The notes under the pieces: generated by a model
Seen by the model: only the letters and a program-made list of their open reading frames with translations
The model's database searches: none
Told to the model about the DNA's origin: nothing
Part shown: positions 1-8,508 of the stretch, one piece after another
Numbering within the stretch: the stretch's first letter is position 1
Layout: every line of letters starts with the position of its first letter
NCBI GenBank assembly: GCA_029934215.1
Contig: JAOZMR010000004.1
Span: forward strand, 1-28,229
Origin: Pontiellaceae bacterium
GTDB lineage: Bacteria; Verrucomicrobiota; Kiritimatiellia; Kiritimatiellales; Tichowtungiaceae
Length of the DNA: 28,229 nt
Reading direction: 5' to 3'
Program-made: the position numbers and the translations under genes

Positions 1-132
1 TTATGTTTACGGTTTCATTTTTCCCGACATACTGGACTTATCCTGTCGCGATGCGTTCTCTCGCGGTTAATAAACCTCCATGTATTTGTAGCTTTCAGGT
101 CGAAGTGGCTCTATTCATATTGCGAGGTAAAT

Positions 133-1233
133 CTATAAAACGGGCGTTTTGTATGAGGGCCGGAACACAAGAGCAACAACAAAGGCGACAACAATACCGA
201 TGATGTCGAGCGAAAGATCGCTCCATCCGGCTCTTCGATCCGGAGTAACATTTTGTAGAACCTCTGTGGCCGCCGCAAAAAGGATCAGCCCCGAAAATAT
301 CGCGACGCTTCGTTTCCTGATTCCACTCTTCTGCAACCAAGAGAGCGTAGCAAAAAGGGAGAGTAAACCGAACAGAGTCACATGCCCAGCCCCATGCGAG
401 TACTCAATAAGCTCTTTTTTACTGCGACTACGCGGCTTGCTTTTCACCTCCGGTTTTTCACCTGAAGGCGGAACGGGCGGCGTTTTTCGAAGGTTTGAGA
501 TAATCTTCTGCGGCTTGCAGCTTGTTTGAATGGCATAATTCAACGCATCTTTTGGCAAGAGAACACCTGTAATGATTGCAAAAATGAGCCCGCAGATAAT
601 CCACCCAAACCGTTGTCGCCAAAGACGCAAAGCCACAACACATATGCCCAAAGCAGAAAACCAGAGAAAAGCAAACAACGCCTTCCAATACGGGAAGCTC
701 GTTCTTGGTTTTGCTGGGACAATCGATACATGCTCGACATCGAGCACTCCAGCTAACCCAAAATTCTGCAGATGGAACCGAGCTCGTACACCTCTCTCCG
801 GCACAGGAAAAAACGCGCGATGAGTCTTCCACCAGCGCTCTTTCTCTGTGGTAAAGACCGCGTGAGGCGTACCGTATATCCCCTTATCATTTTCGTCATA
901 GTAACAAAACACGGCACGCGGACAATGCCAATTCTTCACACCAGGAACCACGCCTGTTGCTCGTGCACGCATAGAAACCATGAAACCAGCTTCATTTTCG
1001 ATAGATGGCAACGTAAAACGCAAAGAACTATTTTTGTTGGACGTGGTTTCAAGCGTCGCTCCATCTTCCGTTCTATGAACCAGCGGACCCCACCCTTTCC
1101 AATCATCGGAAACCACCTCCTCACCCATAGGTTTCCACGGAATATAGAGATGAAAAAACAGAGCCATCGCGCCCAATAACAGGAGCGAAAAGAGGAGAGC
1201 AAATCGTTGAGTAAATTTTAGAGTTCCGAACAT
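133..1233 (-). CDS. VanZ-like membrane protein with an N-terminal extracytoplasmic domain
   Basis: The 366-residue protein has an N-terminal membrane segment (about 11-30), then a soluble, probably beta-rich region (about 35-175), then further hydrophobic segments (about 183-203, 210-227, 282-300, 309-326, 340-357). The last 85 residues look like a VanZ domain: a His-containing start to a helix (SHGAGHVTLFG), then a helix ending in TEVLQ and an RRAGWSDLSLDIIG stretch. VanZ-like proteins are membrane proteins of poorly known role, named for teicoplanin resistance; no substrate can be assigned. A basic, Pro-rich linker (about 250-275) separates the halves. The gene is divergent from the HAD gene, and its start codon overlaps a near-copy of the palindrome scattered through this window. 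The domain call is fairly sure; the function is unknown. Confidence 0.75.
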   Translation of the reverse strand: MFGTLKFTQRFALLFSLLLLGAMALFFHLYIPWKPMGEEVVSDDWKGWGPLVHRTEDGATLETTSNKNSSLRFTLPSIENEAGFMVSMRARATGVVPGVKNWHCPRAVFCYYDENDKGIYGTPHAVFTTEKERWWKTHRAFFPVPERGVRARFHLQNFGLAGVLDVEHVSIVPAKPRTSFPYWKALFAFLWFSALGICVVALRLWRQRFGWIICGLIFAIITGVLLPKDALNYAIQTSCKPQKIISNLRKTPPVPPSGEKPEVKSKPRSRSKKELIEYSHGAGHVTLFGLLSLFATLSWLQKSGIRKRSVAIFSGLILFAAATEVLQNVTPDRRAGWSDLSLDIIGIVVAFVVALVFRPSYKTPVL

Positions 1234-1238
1234 TGGAA
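1224..1238. repeat. Near-copy of the TTCCAA-NNN-TTGGAA palindrome at a start codon
   Basis: TTCCGAACATTGGAA differs from the palindrome consensus at one position and covers the start codon of the leftward VanZ-like gene. It could be a chance overlap or a binding site in the divergent promoter region. Confidence 0.5.
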
Positions 1239-1278
1239 AAACGTCTCAAATATTTCTTTCAAAAAAAAGTTTTTAATC

Positions 1279-1284
1279 TACAAT
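1279..1284 (+). promoter_or_regulatory. Possible -10 box for the HAD-gcvT unit
   Basis: TACAAT lies only 7 bases before the ATG at 1292, in an A/T-rich stretch. A weak -35-like TTTCAA is at 1257-1262. If used, the transcript would start at or next to the start codon, giving a leaderless or near-leaderless mRNA. No Shine-Dalgarno sequence is visible before this ATG, which agrees with that idea but does not prove it. Confidence 0.3.
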
Positions 1285-1291
1285 TCCCCTC

Positions 1292-1927
1292 ATGTCACAT
1301 TTAGATTTAAGCCAATATGAAGCATTTATTTTCGATCTCGACGGAACATTGATCGATTCCGAGGGGTATCATGCCGACGGTTTCGCCACTGCCGTGAAAA
1401 CCGTAAGCGGTTACGAGATCTCAGACAAAGAGCGCCGAGAGTTTTTTGAGGCGCACACCAGCACATTTGTTCCCGTGCTAAACAAGCGACACGGGTTGAC
1501 GATGGAATATCCCGAAGTGCTTGACCACAAACGAGCTCACGTTCAACATCACTTCCGGACAAACGTCTTCCCTCAAGCCATCTCATTCATCAGCAAATGG
1601 CGCGGAAAAAAACGATTGGCACTAGCAAGCAATTCGCCAAAACCATTTGTACGAGACGCGCTCGTTGAGGGTCGAATGATCGACCTATTTGAAATCGTTT
1701 GCACCGCCGACGATGTAACCCATCGCAAACCAAGCCCAGAGATATTTCAACTCGTACTAGAACGAATGAAACTAGAGCCCGCAGAAGTGCTAATCTTTGA
1801 AGACAGCCCAGCCGGCGTGATTGCAGCTCAAGCGGCGGGTTGTCCAGTCGTGATGGTTGACAACGGCTCCGAACGGACAGTCGAAGGCATCGAAAAACAT
1901 ACATGGAGAGAGTTGAAGCAATTTTGA
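1292..1927 (+). CDS. HAD-superfamily phosphatase, beta-phosphoglucomutase-like
   Basis: The 211-residue protein has all four HAD motifs: DLDGT (residues 15-19, nucleophile and general acid Asp), LALASNS (motif II Ser), the RKPSPEIF lysine (motif III) and IFEDSPAGV (motif IV acidic pair). The helical cap after residue 20 and the motif spacing match the beta-phosphoglucomutase/YqaB group, which acts on phosphorylated sugars. The exact substrate cannot be read from sequence. Its TGA overlaps the probable TTG start of gcvT, so the two are probably co-transcribed and coupled. The enzyme class is sure, the substrate is not. Confidence 0.88.
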   Translation: MSHLDLSQYEAFIFDLDGTLIDSEGYHADGFATAVKTVSGYEISDKERREFFEAHTSTFVPVLNKRHGLTMEYPEVLDHKRAHVQHHFRTNVFPQAISFISKWRGKKRLALASNSPKPFVRDALVEGRMIDLFEIVCTADDVTHRKPSPEIFQLVLERMKLEPAEVLIFEDSPAGVIAAQAAGCPVVMVDNGSERTVEGIEKHTWRELKQF

Positions 1928-3006
1928 AAACCACACCACTGCACGAAGAACACATCGCCCTTGGCGCCCGAATGGCAGAATTCGGAGGATGGGACATGCC
2001 CATTCAGTACGAAGGAATACTCGCTGAACACCAGCACACTCGAACAAACACCGGCCTGTTCGATATCTGCCACATGGGCGAATTCGAGCTAACAGGACCC
2101 ACCGCAGCAGCCGACCTCGAAAACCTACTCACCCTAGAAATCTCCACCCTAGCGATCAACCAATGCCGCTACGGCTTTCTTCTCGACGAACAGGGAGGAG
2201 TGATCGACGACCTCACATGCTACCGCCTCGACAAAAACCGCTACATGCTTGTCGTCAACGCAGCAACACTCGACAACGACGCCGAATGGATTCAACAGCA
2301 CATTTCATCTCAAACCACATTCACCGACCGCTCGAACGAACTCGCAAAACTCGACATACAAGGCCCCCGGGCTCGCTTCGACCTCGAAGCCGTGATCGGC
2401 AAACTTCCCGACCTAGGCTACTTCAAAGCCGACTCCATCCAAGCCTTGGAAACAGAAACAATCATCAGCCGAACCGGTTACACCGGCGAGCTAGGTTACG
2501 AACTATACTTCCAAGCCTCGGAAGCCGTCCGCATCTGGCGGGCCCTACTCGCGAACAAAAACATCAAACCAATTGGACTAGGCGCGCGCGACACACTTCG
2601 CCTCGAAATGGGTTACTCACTCTACGGGCACGAACTCTCGCGCGACAAAACACCATCAGGCGTAACCCGAGGCATGTTCATCAAAAAAACCGACAACTTC
2701 ATAGGTCGCGCCCCCGTCTTCCAAACATTGAAAAACCCAACCGAACAGCTCATTGCGCTCGAATTCAAAACCAAACGAGCGGCGCGAGCAGGCGATCGGC
2801 TTTTTTTCCAAACCCAGGAAACCGGAACCATCACCAGCGGATCACTCTCTCCAACCCTTGGAAAAGCAATTGCACTCGCCACAGTAGCCCCCTCCTCGGC
2901 AAAACTGGGAACAACACTACACGTTACCATTCGCGGAAAACAATACCCAGCCACAGTCGTCGACCTCCCATTCCACAAACACGGGACCGCTCGAAAAAAA
3001 CAGTAA
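1903..3006 (+). CDS. gcvT: Aminomethyltransferase, glycine cleavage system T protein
   Basis: GcvT transfers the methylene group from aminomethyl-lipoyl H protein to tetrahydrofolate, releasing ammonia. The full-length protein (367 residues from the ATG) shows the family landmarks: TPLHEEHIALGARM and FGGWDMP near the N-terminus, GVIDDL with the catalytic-region Asp, ISRTGYTGELGYELY, and GLGARDTLRLEMGY. The ATG at 1903 lies inside the HAD gene. A likelier start is the TTG at 1924, which overlaps the HAD stop, begins LKTTPLHEE as family members do, and has GGAGAG at 1905-1910. No gcvH or gcvP follows; a repeat element and transposase debris come next, so the usual gcvT-H-P unit is absent or broken up here. 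Its C/A-rich coding strand resembles the genes to its right. Confidence 0.93.
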   Translation: MERVEAILKTTPLHEEHIALGARMAEFGGWDMPIQYEGILAEHQHTRTNTGLFDICHMGEFELTGPTAAADLENLLTLEISTLAINQCRYGFLLDEQGGVIDDLTCYRLDKNRYMLVVNAATLDNDAEWIQQHISSQTTFTDRSNELAKLDIQGPRARFDLEAVIGKLPDLGYFKADSIQALETETIISRTGYTGELGYELYFQASEAVRIWRALLANKNIKPIGLGARDTLRLEMGYSLYGHELSRDKTPSGVTRGMFIKKTDNFIGRAPVFQTLKNPTEQLIALEFKTKRAARAGDRLFFQTQETGTITSGSLSPTLGKAIALATVAPSSAKLGTTLHVTIRGKQYPATVVDLPFHKHGTARKKQ

Positions 3007-3035
3007 ACAGTTCTGCGAAAACCGCCACAGCTCGA

Positions 3036-3246
3036 GTTTGCCCATCGAATGAATGAAATTTACGAATGAACAGCCCATCAGAAGGTCCCATCATTCTGCC
3101 TTCAATCATTCTGCAAAAACGCTATCCCTTTTCGCCCGCAACGGAGCTGGGGCTATTTTTGCAGAATGATTGACGGCAGAATGATGGGACGGTTTTTGAA
3201 GCGGGCAGGAAGGGGTTTGCCCATCGAATGAATGAAATTTACGAAT
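3036..3246. repeat. Composite repeat: 35-bp inverted repeat inside 32-bp direct repeats
   Basis: Identical 32-bp direct repeats at 3036-3067 and 3215-3246 (containing CATCGAATGAATGAAATTTA) enclose an inverted repeat. Its arms are 3085-3119 and 3156-3190, matching at 34 of 35 positions around a 36-base loop. Each arm carries two CAGAATGAT-type words. The layout suggests a non-autonomous mobile repeat, or a large terminator-like hairpin after gcvT. The right-hand direct repeat supplies the apparent start codon of the transposase remnant. Confidence 0.85.
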
Positions 3247-3717
3247 CAAAGAACTGTTTCAACTCTGAAAATAATGGTGCTACCCCCCCCCGGAGCGATG
3301 ATGACAACCATCAAAGGAATCGGCGTCACTCTTGCCGCTGGGTTGCTTCTGCAATTGGACCGTCACATCCATCTTTATCATGACCACGGAACCAGCGAGC
3401 AGTTTCACAGCGAACTTAAAAGCGATATGGATGTTGAACGATTGCCATCAGGGAAACTCTGCGTCAATAAAATCATCCTGCTTTGCGCCATGGTCGCATT
3501 CAACCTGCTTCGATCCATCGGGCAGGAGGTGGTGGCACGCGCCGCACTCGCGCCGCAAAAAATCAAGGTTAAGCGCTGGCGGATGAAAACGATTTTACAA
3601 AACATCATTTACTGTGCAGTTCGACTCGTGCGCCATGCTGGACGCATTGAGCTACACTTTGGGAAACGTTGTCCGTGGTTCGACGTGATCAATGATATCG
3701 CTTGCGCAACTACGTAG
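3232..3717 (+). pseudogene. IS1380-family transposase, C-terminal remnant
   Basis: From about 3352 the reading frame matches the end of IS1380-type DDE transposases: LYHDHGTSEQFHSELKSD, which holds the catalytic Glu region, then ERLPSGK, NLLRSIGQ, a KRWRMKTILQNIIY helix and the closing LHFGKRCPWF. Only about 120 residues remain of a protein normally over 400, and the two catalytic Asp regions are gone. The first 40 codons are unrelated, include a run of Cs, and begin inside a repeat copy. It is therefore debris, with no complete IS ends seen. Confidence 0.8.
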
Positions 3718-4110
3718 ATTAAAGCACAACCTGACGCGCTAACTGCAACTGCGGAGGGAGCACTGCGTTAAAAAAACGGCAAAAATCACCCCTCGAGTGC
3801 TTTTCTGGATGGAAACAACGCGAAGTGTAAGGCTTCGCATGGAAATCTGTGCGTTGCGGCACATTTTGCCGTGAATAAATTTAGTTTTCCGCTCGAAACA
3901 GCTGTGTTAAAAATTATCCAACGGATTCAGGAGTATGGTGATCTTTTCCAATGCTCGCAAACTTATTCGAATTTGACGTTGCAAGAACGCATCTCATTTG
4001 TTTAGCTACCCGCACGTTGAATTAAAAAAAGAAGATCGCACTAGAGGCAACGAGAAATACCGTGTCGACGCAGTTAAAGTTCACGGATAATAACCAACCA
4101 GAGTATTCAC
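3718..4110. other. Gene-free spacer between the IS remnant and galK
   Basis: No convincing gene is seen. It probably holds the decayed end of the IS element plus the galK promoter region. A small hairpin (GCGAAG / CTTCGC, about 3820-3838) is the only clear structure. No strong promoter hexamers are evident, and only a weak AGAG lies before the galK start. Confidence 0.6.
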
Positions 4111-5289
4111 ATGTTTTTTCAAGAAGACAAACAATCCATCATCGACAACGCCTTTAACGCCTACACCGATCTGATCGGCGGGAAGCCCTTCACAATCGCC
4201 TGGGCGCCTGGACGCATCGAAGTGCTTGGAAACCATACGGACTATAACGCCGGAACGGCCCTCTCCGCCGCCATCGATCTAGGGCTATGCTTCTGTATGG
4301 CCCCATCCAGTCAATCCTATATTCGCGCCATCGCAATTGACCTCGAGCGAACCGCATATCTCAACACCTTCGACGACCTAAAAGTCCCAGGCGCGAAGTG
4401 GGCGACCTACATCAAAGGTGTATTTTACCACCTACAAAGACACACGAAACAAACCATCGACGAAGTCAACTGCACCTTCTCCAGCTCAATCCCGATTGGC
4501 GGAGGTCTCTCCAGCTCTGCCGCACTCGAAGTCGCAGCAGCCACCGCCGTAACCTCTCTTTTAAGCCTCAACGTCGAACCCAAAGAAATCGCAAAAATCT
4601 GCCAAAAAGCCGAACATCAATTCATCGGCACAAATTGCGGACTACTCGACCAAATCACCAGCATATTCGGGCGCGAAAATGGTCTCATCCATACCGACTT
4701 CCAAACCTTGGAAATTTCTGACGTCACCCTACCCCCCGACATCGACTTCCTCGTCGTCAACCCACACGTAGAACACAACCTCGCCGACTCACCCTACAAC
4801 GAACGGCGCGAATGTTGTGAACATGCAACCAAGCAACTCAACGAACTGCTCCCCTACCCCGTTAATACGCTAAGCGATGTATCGCTAGAGGATTTCGAAC
4901 AAGTAAAACACAAGATCGACAAATACGCCGCGCAACGCGCAACGCACATTATCGGCGAAATCGACCGCGTTGCAAAAGGAGTTCAAGCAGCTAAACTCGG
5001 CGACATGGAAGCCTTTGGGGAACTTCTCTATCAATCGCATCAAAGCTCCATCGACAACTTTGAGAACTCCTGTCCCGAGCTAGATCACGTCGTGAATGCG
5101 GCACGCAACGCTGGAGCACTCGGCGCGAGACTCTCTGGCGGCGGATTCGGCGGCGTCGTAATCGTCATGATGTATGCAGACCGCATGCAAACAGTCATGA
5201 ACGATATGGAAGAAGAATTATTCCACCTCGATATCCATCCCGACCTGATTAGAACCACTCCATCCGCTGGCGCTCATATCATCCTCTAA
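4111..5289 (+). CDS. galK: Galactokinase, GHMP kinase family
   Basis: The 392-residue protein matches galactokinase in length and motif order. APGRIEVLGNHTDYN near residue 30 is the sugar-binding signature, though common GalK has GEHTDY and this one has Asn for the Glu. PIGGGLSSSAALEVA is the GHMP ATP loop, CGLLDQ carries the catalytic Asp, and LSGGGFGGVVIV is the C-terminal GHMP motif. It should phosphorylate galactose at C1 in the Leloir pathway, but no other gal gene is nearby, so a related sugar kinase is possible. A perfect TTCCAA-NNN-TTGGAA palindrome lies inside the gene at 4699-4713, read as FQTLE. It begins the rightward C/A-rich block that runs to 8.4 kb. Confidence 0.88.
   Translation: MFFQEDKQSIIDNAFNAYTDLIGGKPFTIAWAPGRIEVLGNHTDYNAGTALSAAIDLGLCFCMAPSSQSYIRAIAIDLERTAYLNTFDDLKVPGAKWATYIKGVFYHLQRHTKQTIDEVNCTFSSSIPIGGGLSSSAALEVAAATAVTSLLSLNVEPKEIAKICQKAEHQFIGTNCGLLDQITSIFGRENGLIHTDFQTLEISDVTLPPDIDFLVVNPHVEHNLADSPYNERRECCEHATKQLNELLPYPVNTLSDVSLEDFEQVKHKIDKYAAQRATHIIGEIDRVAKGVQAAKLGDMEAFGELLYQSHQSSIDNFENSCPELDHVVNAARNAGALGARLSGGGFGGVVIVMMYADRMQTVMNDMEEELFHLDIHPDLIRTTPSAGAHIIL
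4699..4713. repeat. Perfect TTCCAA-NNN-TTGGAA palindrome inside galK
   Basis: TTCCAAACCTTGGAA, the same 15-mer as at 21811-21825 within pglX. It is translated in the same frame in both genes (FQTLE). Confidence 0.8.
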
Positions 5290-5297
5290 AAACTACG

Positions 5298-5786
5298 ATG
5301 AACTGGTACTTCACTTTACTACTTTGCGGACTCTTCCTCGTTGGCATCGAAATCTTCATACCCGGCGGCGTGCTCGGAATCATCGGTGCAGCCGCGCTAA
5401 TCGGCTCGGCGATTCTCGGCTTCTACATTTTTCCGCTCTGGCTTGGGTGGCTCAGCGTCCTTATCATTCTCGCCCTAACGAGCCTCGCCATTTTCATCTG
5501 GATGAAATACCTGCCGCAAAGCCCGATCGGCAAAGCTCTCTCATTATCGCCGAAAATCGCCAAAAAAGATCCAGCAGACACCCCGTGGAAACCAGGAACA
5601 ACAGGAATCGCGCTCTGCGAGCTTCGCCCCTCCGGAAAAGCACGGATTGAAAACCAGCGCGTCGACGTGATCGCCGAAAACGGAACATGGATTGGGCACA
5701 ACACCGCGATTGAAATTGTCCGCGTAGAAGGCAACCGTATTTACGTAAAGGAACACCATGTTTACCCTCAAAAAACAAACCGTTAA
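5298..5786 (+). CDS. NfeD-like membrane protein, short form
   Basis: The 162-residue protein has hydrophobic segments at about 3-22, 25-45 and 48-69, then a soluble C-terminal domain (about 98-152). That domain has the NfeD OB-fold signature, with GTTGIA, LRPSGKARI, RVDVIAE and VEGNRIYV. It lacks the ClpP-like protease domain of long NfeD proteins. Short NfeD proteins commonly pair with flotillin-type SPFH proteins, and FloA is encoded two genes downstream. It starts 9 bases after galK, and its end overlaps the next start by 29 bases. The fold assignment is firm; the role in membrane organisation comes from the family and the neighbourhood. Confidence 0.85.
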   Translation: MNWYFTLLLCGLFLVGIEIFIPGGVLGIIGAAALIGSAILGFYIFPLWLGWLSVLIILALTSLAIFIWMKYLPQSPIGKALSLSPKIAKKDPADTPWKPGTTGIALCELRPSGKARIENQRVDVIAENGTWIGHNTAIEIVRVEGNRIYVKEHHVYPQKTNR

Positions 5787-6906
5787 AACCCTACTTACCC
5801 TTGCGCTTTTCGCGCTCCAAGCGCAAGCCATTGAATTCGTTCGAACCGAACAATTCAACACAGAACCGAACAACGTCTTGAGCGAAGAACACTGGATCTC
5901 CGCCGAAACCATCACCATCAGCGGCGAAACACTCGACGACCTCTTCACCGTGAGCACCCGTCTCGGTCTGCACGGCAACTTCATGGGCGATGTATGGTCT
6001 GGTGGCGACAACATATCCGCCGCCGGCATTTTCAACGACAACCTGCGCCTAATCGGGCGCCTAATACAGATCTCAGGAACACTCAACGGCTCCCTAATTG
6101 CGGTAGGCAACACCATAAAAATCGACCCAACAGCAACCATCGAAAAAAGCATCATCTGCCTAGCAGAAACCATCCTCTGCGAAGGAACCATCCACGGCGA
6201 CACACAAATCATAGCAAAAAAAGTCACACTCAACGGAGCATTTACAGGCGACGTCTCCATAACCGCGCAAGAAGTCATCATCCTCCCAGGCACCCGCATC
6301 TCCGGAAACCTCAAATACACCACCCCAAAAGAAATCATCCTCTCCCCAGCCGTCATACTCAACGGAGAACTCACGCGAACATTTGAAGCCGCACCCGCCA
6401 AGCACATCTTTAAACCCAACCTAATCGGTCACTACATGCTCGCCCTCGCCACCTTCATCACTGGGCTCGTCTTCCTAGGTCTCTTCCCACGCTATTCCGG
6501 CGGATCGTTCCATGCACTAAACACATCACGAGGAACCTGCCTGCTGATCGGCTGCGCAGCCCTATTCATGCTACCCATCACCGCAACAATTCTTCTCTTC
6601 ACCCTCATCGCAACACCGCTCAGCATCCTTCTCTTCCTCTTCTACTTCATACTACTCTACCTCAGCAAAATCATCGTCGCACTCGTGCTCGGCTCAGCCA
6701 TTTTACGTCGAACAGAATTCAACAAACAAAAAGTCGCCGCACCGCTCGCGCTCGGGCTACTCACCATCTACACACTCACAGCATTCGTCGCCGCAAGCCT
6801 CCCAATCAACATCCTAACCCTCATCATCGGCCTCGGCGCACTCCTGCTCGCACTTTTCAAAAACCCAGACCCAACAACACAAACAAACTCACAAACAACT
6901 TCGTAG
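5758..6906 (+). CDS. Bactofilin-like (polymer-forming) membrane protein
   Basis: The 382-residue protein begins with a signal peptide (about 1-24, ending AQA). Next comes a region of short Gly/Ile-rich repeats (about 45-215: NISAAGIF, IQISGTLNGSLIAVG, VTLNGAFTGDVSI, VIILPGTRISGNL) of the kind that forms bactofilin-like right-handed beta-helices. The C-terminal 160 residues hold about four hydrophobic segments. The repeats would be outside the cytoplasm if the signal peptide works, unlike classical cytoplasmic bactofilins. AAGGA at 5748-5752 supports the ATG at 5758 despite the overlap with NfeD. Its place between NfeD and FloA suggests a shared membrane function, which is inferred. Confidence 0.7.
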   Translation: MFTLKKQTVKTLLTLALFALQAQAIEFVRTEQFNTEPNNVLSEEHWISAETITISGETLDDLFTVSTRLGLHGNFMGDVWSGGDNISAAGIFNDNLRLIGRLIQISGTLNGSLIAVGNTIKIDPTATIEKSIICLAETILCEGTIHGDTQIIAKKVTLNGAFTGDVSITAQEVIILPGTRISGNLKYTTPKEIILSPAVILNGELTRTFEAAPAKHIFKPNLIGHYMLALATFITGLVFLGLFPRYSGGSFHALNTSRGTCLLIGCAALFMLPITATILLFTLIATPLSILLFLFYFILLYLSKIIVALVLGSAILRRTEFNKQKVAAPLALGLLTIYTLTAFVAASLPINILTLIIGLGALLLALFKNPDPTTQTNSQTTS

Positions 6907-6968
6907 ACAACCGCCGGAAACACTCGTCTCCGAAACAAACAACAAACCAACCAACCAAGGAAAACCAC

Positions 6969-7979
6969 ATGCCACTACTACTCGGAATATTTCTACTCAT
7001 CGTAATCTTTGTATTCGCAGCCATCATTCTCTCCGTACTCGCAGCCTGGGTACAAGCCTGGGGCTCTGGAGCACCGATTGCACTCTACAAACTAATCGGA
7101 ATGAAAATCCTCCGAAAAGTCCCCGTCATGCTCATTACCCGATCAAGAATTCAAGCCATGCAAGCCGGCATCGACATCAGTACAGACCTGCTCGAAGCCC
7201 ACTACCTCGCACGCGGAAACGTCATGAACGTCGTACAAGCACTCATAGCCGCTGACAAAGCCGAAATCGAACTCCAATTCAACCAAGCCGCAGCAATCGA
7301 CCTCGCCGGCCGCGACATCCTCGACGCAGTAGCCACCAGCGTAAACCCAAAAGTCATCGACTGCCCCAACCCCGACAAAGGCAGCGCATTCCTCGACGCC
7401 GTAGCCAAAGACGGAATCCGCCTACTCATCAAAGCACGCGTCACCGTCCGCACCAACCTCGAACAGCTCGTCGGCGGAGCCACCGAAGACACCATCATCG
7501 CCCGCGTCGGACAAGGAATCGTCAGCGCCGTAGGCTCCATGGACTCCTACAAAAACGTCCTCGAAAACCCAGACCACATTTCACAAAAAGTGCTCGAAAG
7601 CGGACTCGATGCGCAAACCGCATTCGAAATCGTCTCCATCGACATCGCCGACGTCAGCGTCGCTGGGACCGCCAACACCGCCAACGTCGGAGCACAGCTC
7701 GAAACCGAACGCGCCGAAGCCGACAAAAAAATGCGTCAAGCCGAAGCCGAAGGGCGCCGCGCCATGGCGATTGCCCAGGAGCAAGAAATGCGAGCACGCG
7801 TACAAGAGATGCAAGCGAAAGTAATTGAAGCACAAGCCGAGGTTCCGAAAGCCATCTCCCAAGCCTTCCGGGACGGCAACCTCGGCATCATGGACTTCTA
7901 CAAAATGCAGAACGTCATGGCCGACACCTCCATGCGCGAAAACCTCGCAGGCGGCGAAGAATCTGGGAAAGAAGAGTAA
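6969..7979 (+). CDS. floA: Flotillin-like protein FloA
   Basis: The 336-residue length and sequence match bacterial FloA (YqfA), an SPFH-type scaffold of membrane microdomains. It shows an N-terminal membrane hairpin (about 2-30), WVQAWGSGAPI, LARGNVMNVVQALIAADKA, RVTVRTNLEQLVGGA, ARVGQGIVSAVGS, and the Ala/Glu-rich coiled-coil segment (EAEGRRAMAIAQEQEMRA) towards the C-terminus. AAGGA lies 8 bases before the ATG. It follows NfeD and the bactofilin-like gene, matching the common NfeD-flotillin linkage. Confidence 0.93.
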   Translation: MPLLLGIFLLIVIFVFAAIILSVLAAWVQAWGSGAPIALYKLIGMKILRKVPVMLITRSRIQAMQAGIDISTDLLEAHYLARGNVMNVVQALIAADKAEIELQFNQAAAIDLAGRDILDAVATSVNPKVIDCPNPDKGSAFLDAVAKDGIRLLIKARVTVRTNLEQLVGGATEDTIIARVGQGIVSAVGSMDSYKNVLENPDHISQKVLESGLDAQTAFEIVSIDIADVSVAGTANTANVGAQLETERAEADKKMRQAEAEGRRAMAIAQEQEMRARVQEMQAKVIEAQAEVPKAISQAFRDGNLGIMDFYKMQNVMADTSMRENLAGGEESGKEE

Positions 7980-8008
7980 CGACCTAACCTCAAACAACAA
8001 ACCACACA

Positions 8009-8428
8009 ATGAACACAACACAAGCAGGAGCTGAAGAATTCATTTGGATCGTTGTCGGCATCTTCTGGGTAATTGCCCAGATCGCCGGCGGCGCACTCAA
8101 AAAGAAAACACCAGCGGAACTCCCCGGCACCGACGCAAACAGAGAGCCCAAAGAGCATCCGCGTGCGGATCTCATACGTAAGGGCGAGGTCAATCTCGCC
8201 CAGATCCATCGTGCCCAGCCCCATCGCACCCCAGCCGCAGACATCCGCCCGACGATCAAACCACCCTCCATAAACTCATACTTCCAATGCTTGGAAAACC
8301 CAGCAAAAAACAACCCAACCCTTGAAAAAACCATCAAACCGTTAAACAAAAGCACGCTCCGCCGCGCCATGCTCAGTCACATCATCCTATCTCCCCCCAA
8401 AGCACTCGAAGGACTAAAACCGGTATAA
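8009..8428 (+). CDS. Small single-pass membrane protein of unknown function
   Basis: The 139-residue protein has one hydrophobic segment (about 10-29), then a polar, Pro-rich low-complexity stretch, and ends with LRRAMLSHIILSPPKAL. That tail resembles a short motif I know from other small proteins of unknown function. The protein starts 29 bases after floA and shares its coding bias, so it probably belongs to the same unit. A perfect TTCCAA-NNN-TTGGAA palindrome (8282-8296) sits in the linker, read as FQCLE. The function is not recognised. Confidence 0.6.
   Translation: MNTTQAGAEEFIWIVVGIFWVIAQIAGGALKKKTPAELPGTDANREPKEHPRADLIRKGEVNLAQIHRAQPHRTPAADIRPTIKPPSINSYFQCLENPAKNNPTLEKTIKPLNKSTLRRAMLSHIILSPPKALEGLKPV
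8282..8296. repeat. Perfect TTCCAA-NNN-TTGGAA palindrome
   Basis: TTCCAATGCTTGGAA lies in the low-complexity linker of the small membrane protein gene. It has the same 12 fixed bases as the copies at 4699, 21811, 21885 and 21957. Confidence 0.8.
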
Positions 8429-8464
8429 ACCTCCTCTGAGCAGGAACATAAAACAAAAAAAAGG

Positions 8465-8495
8465 TTGTCATACAGAAAAACTATGCGAGGATACA
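8465..8495 (+). promoter_or_regulatory. Possible promoter of the tmRNA gene
   Basis: A -35-like TTGTCA (8465-8470) is followed 19 bases later by GATACA (8490-8495), which would start transcription a few bases before the mature tmRNA 5' end. The spacing is a little long. A leader CACCCC (8494-8499) could pair with GGGGTG (8510-8515) of the acceptor strand before processing. Confidence 0.4.
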
Positions 8496-8508
8496 CCCCT
8501 CTCAAAAG

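Noticed and set aside
2163..3056. Long open frame of 297 codons overlapping gcvT
   Set aside because: It is an Arg/His/Pro-rich shadow of gcvT in another frame, caused by the C/A-rich coding bias.
3232..3717. Active insertion sequence
   Set aside because: Only the C-terminal part of the transposase remains, and no matching terminal inverted repeats were found.
5544..6419. Leftward 291-codon open frame opposite NfeD and the bactofilin-like gene
   Set aside because: There is no recognisable domain, and it lies opposite two well-supported genes with clear motifs.
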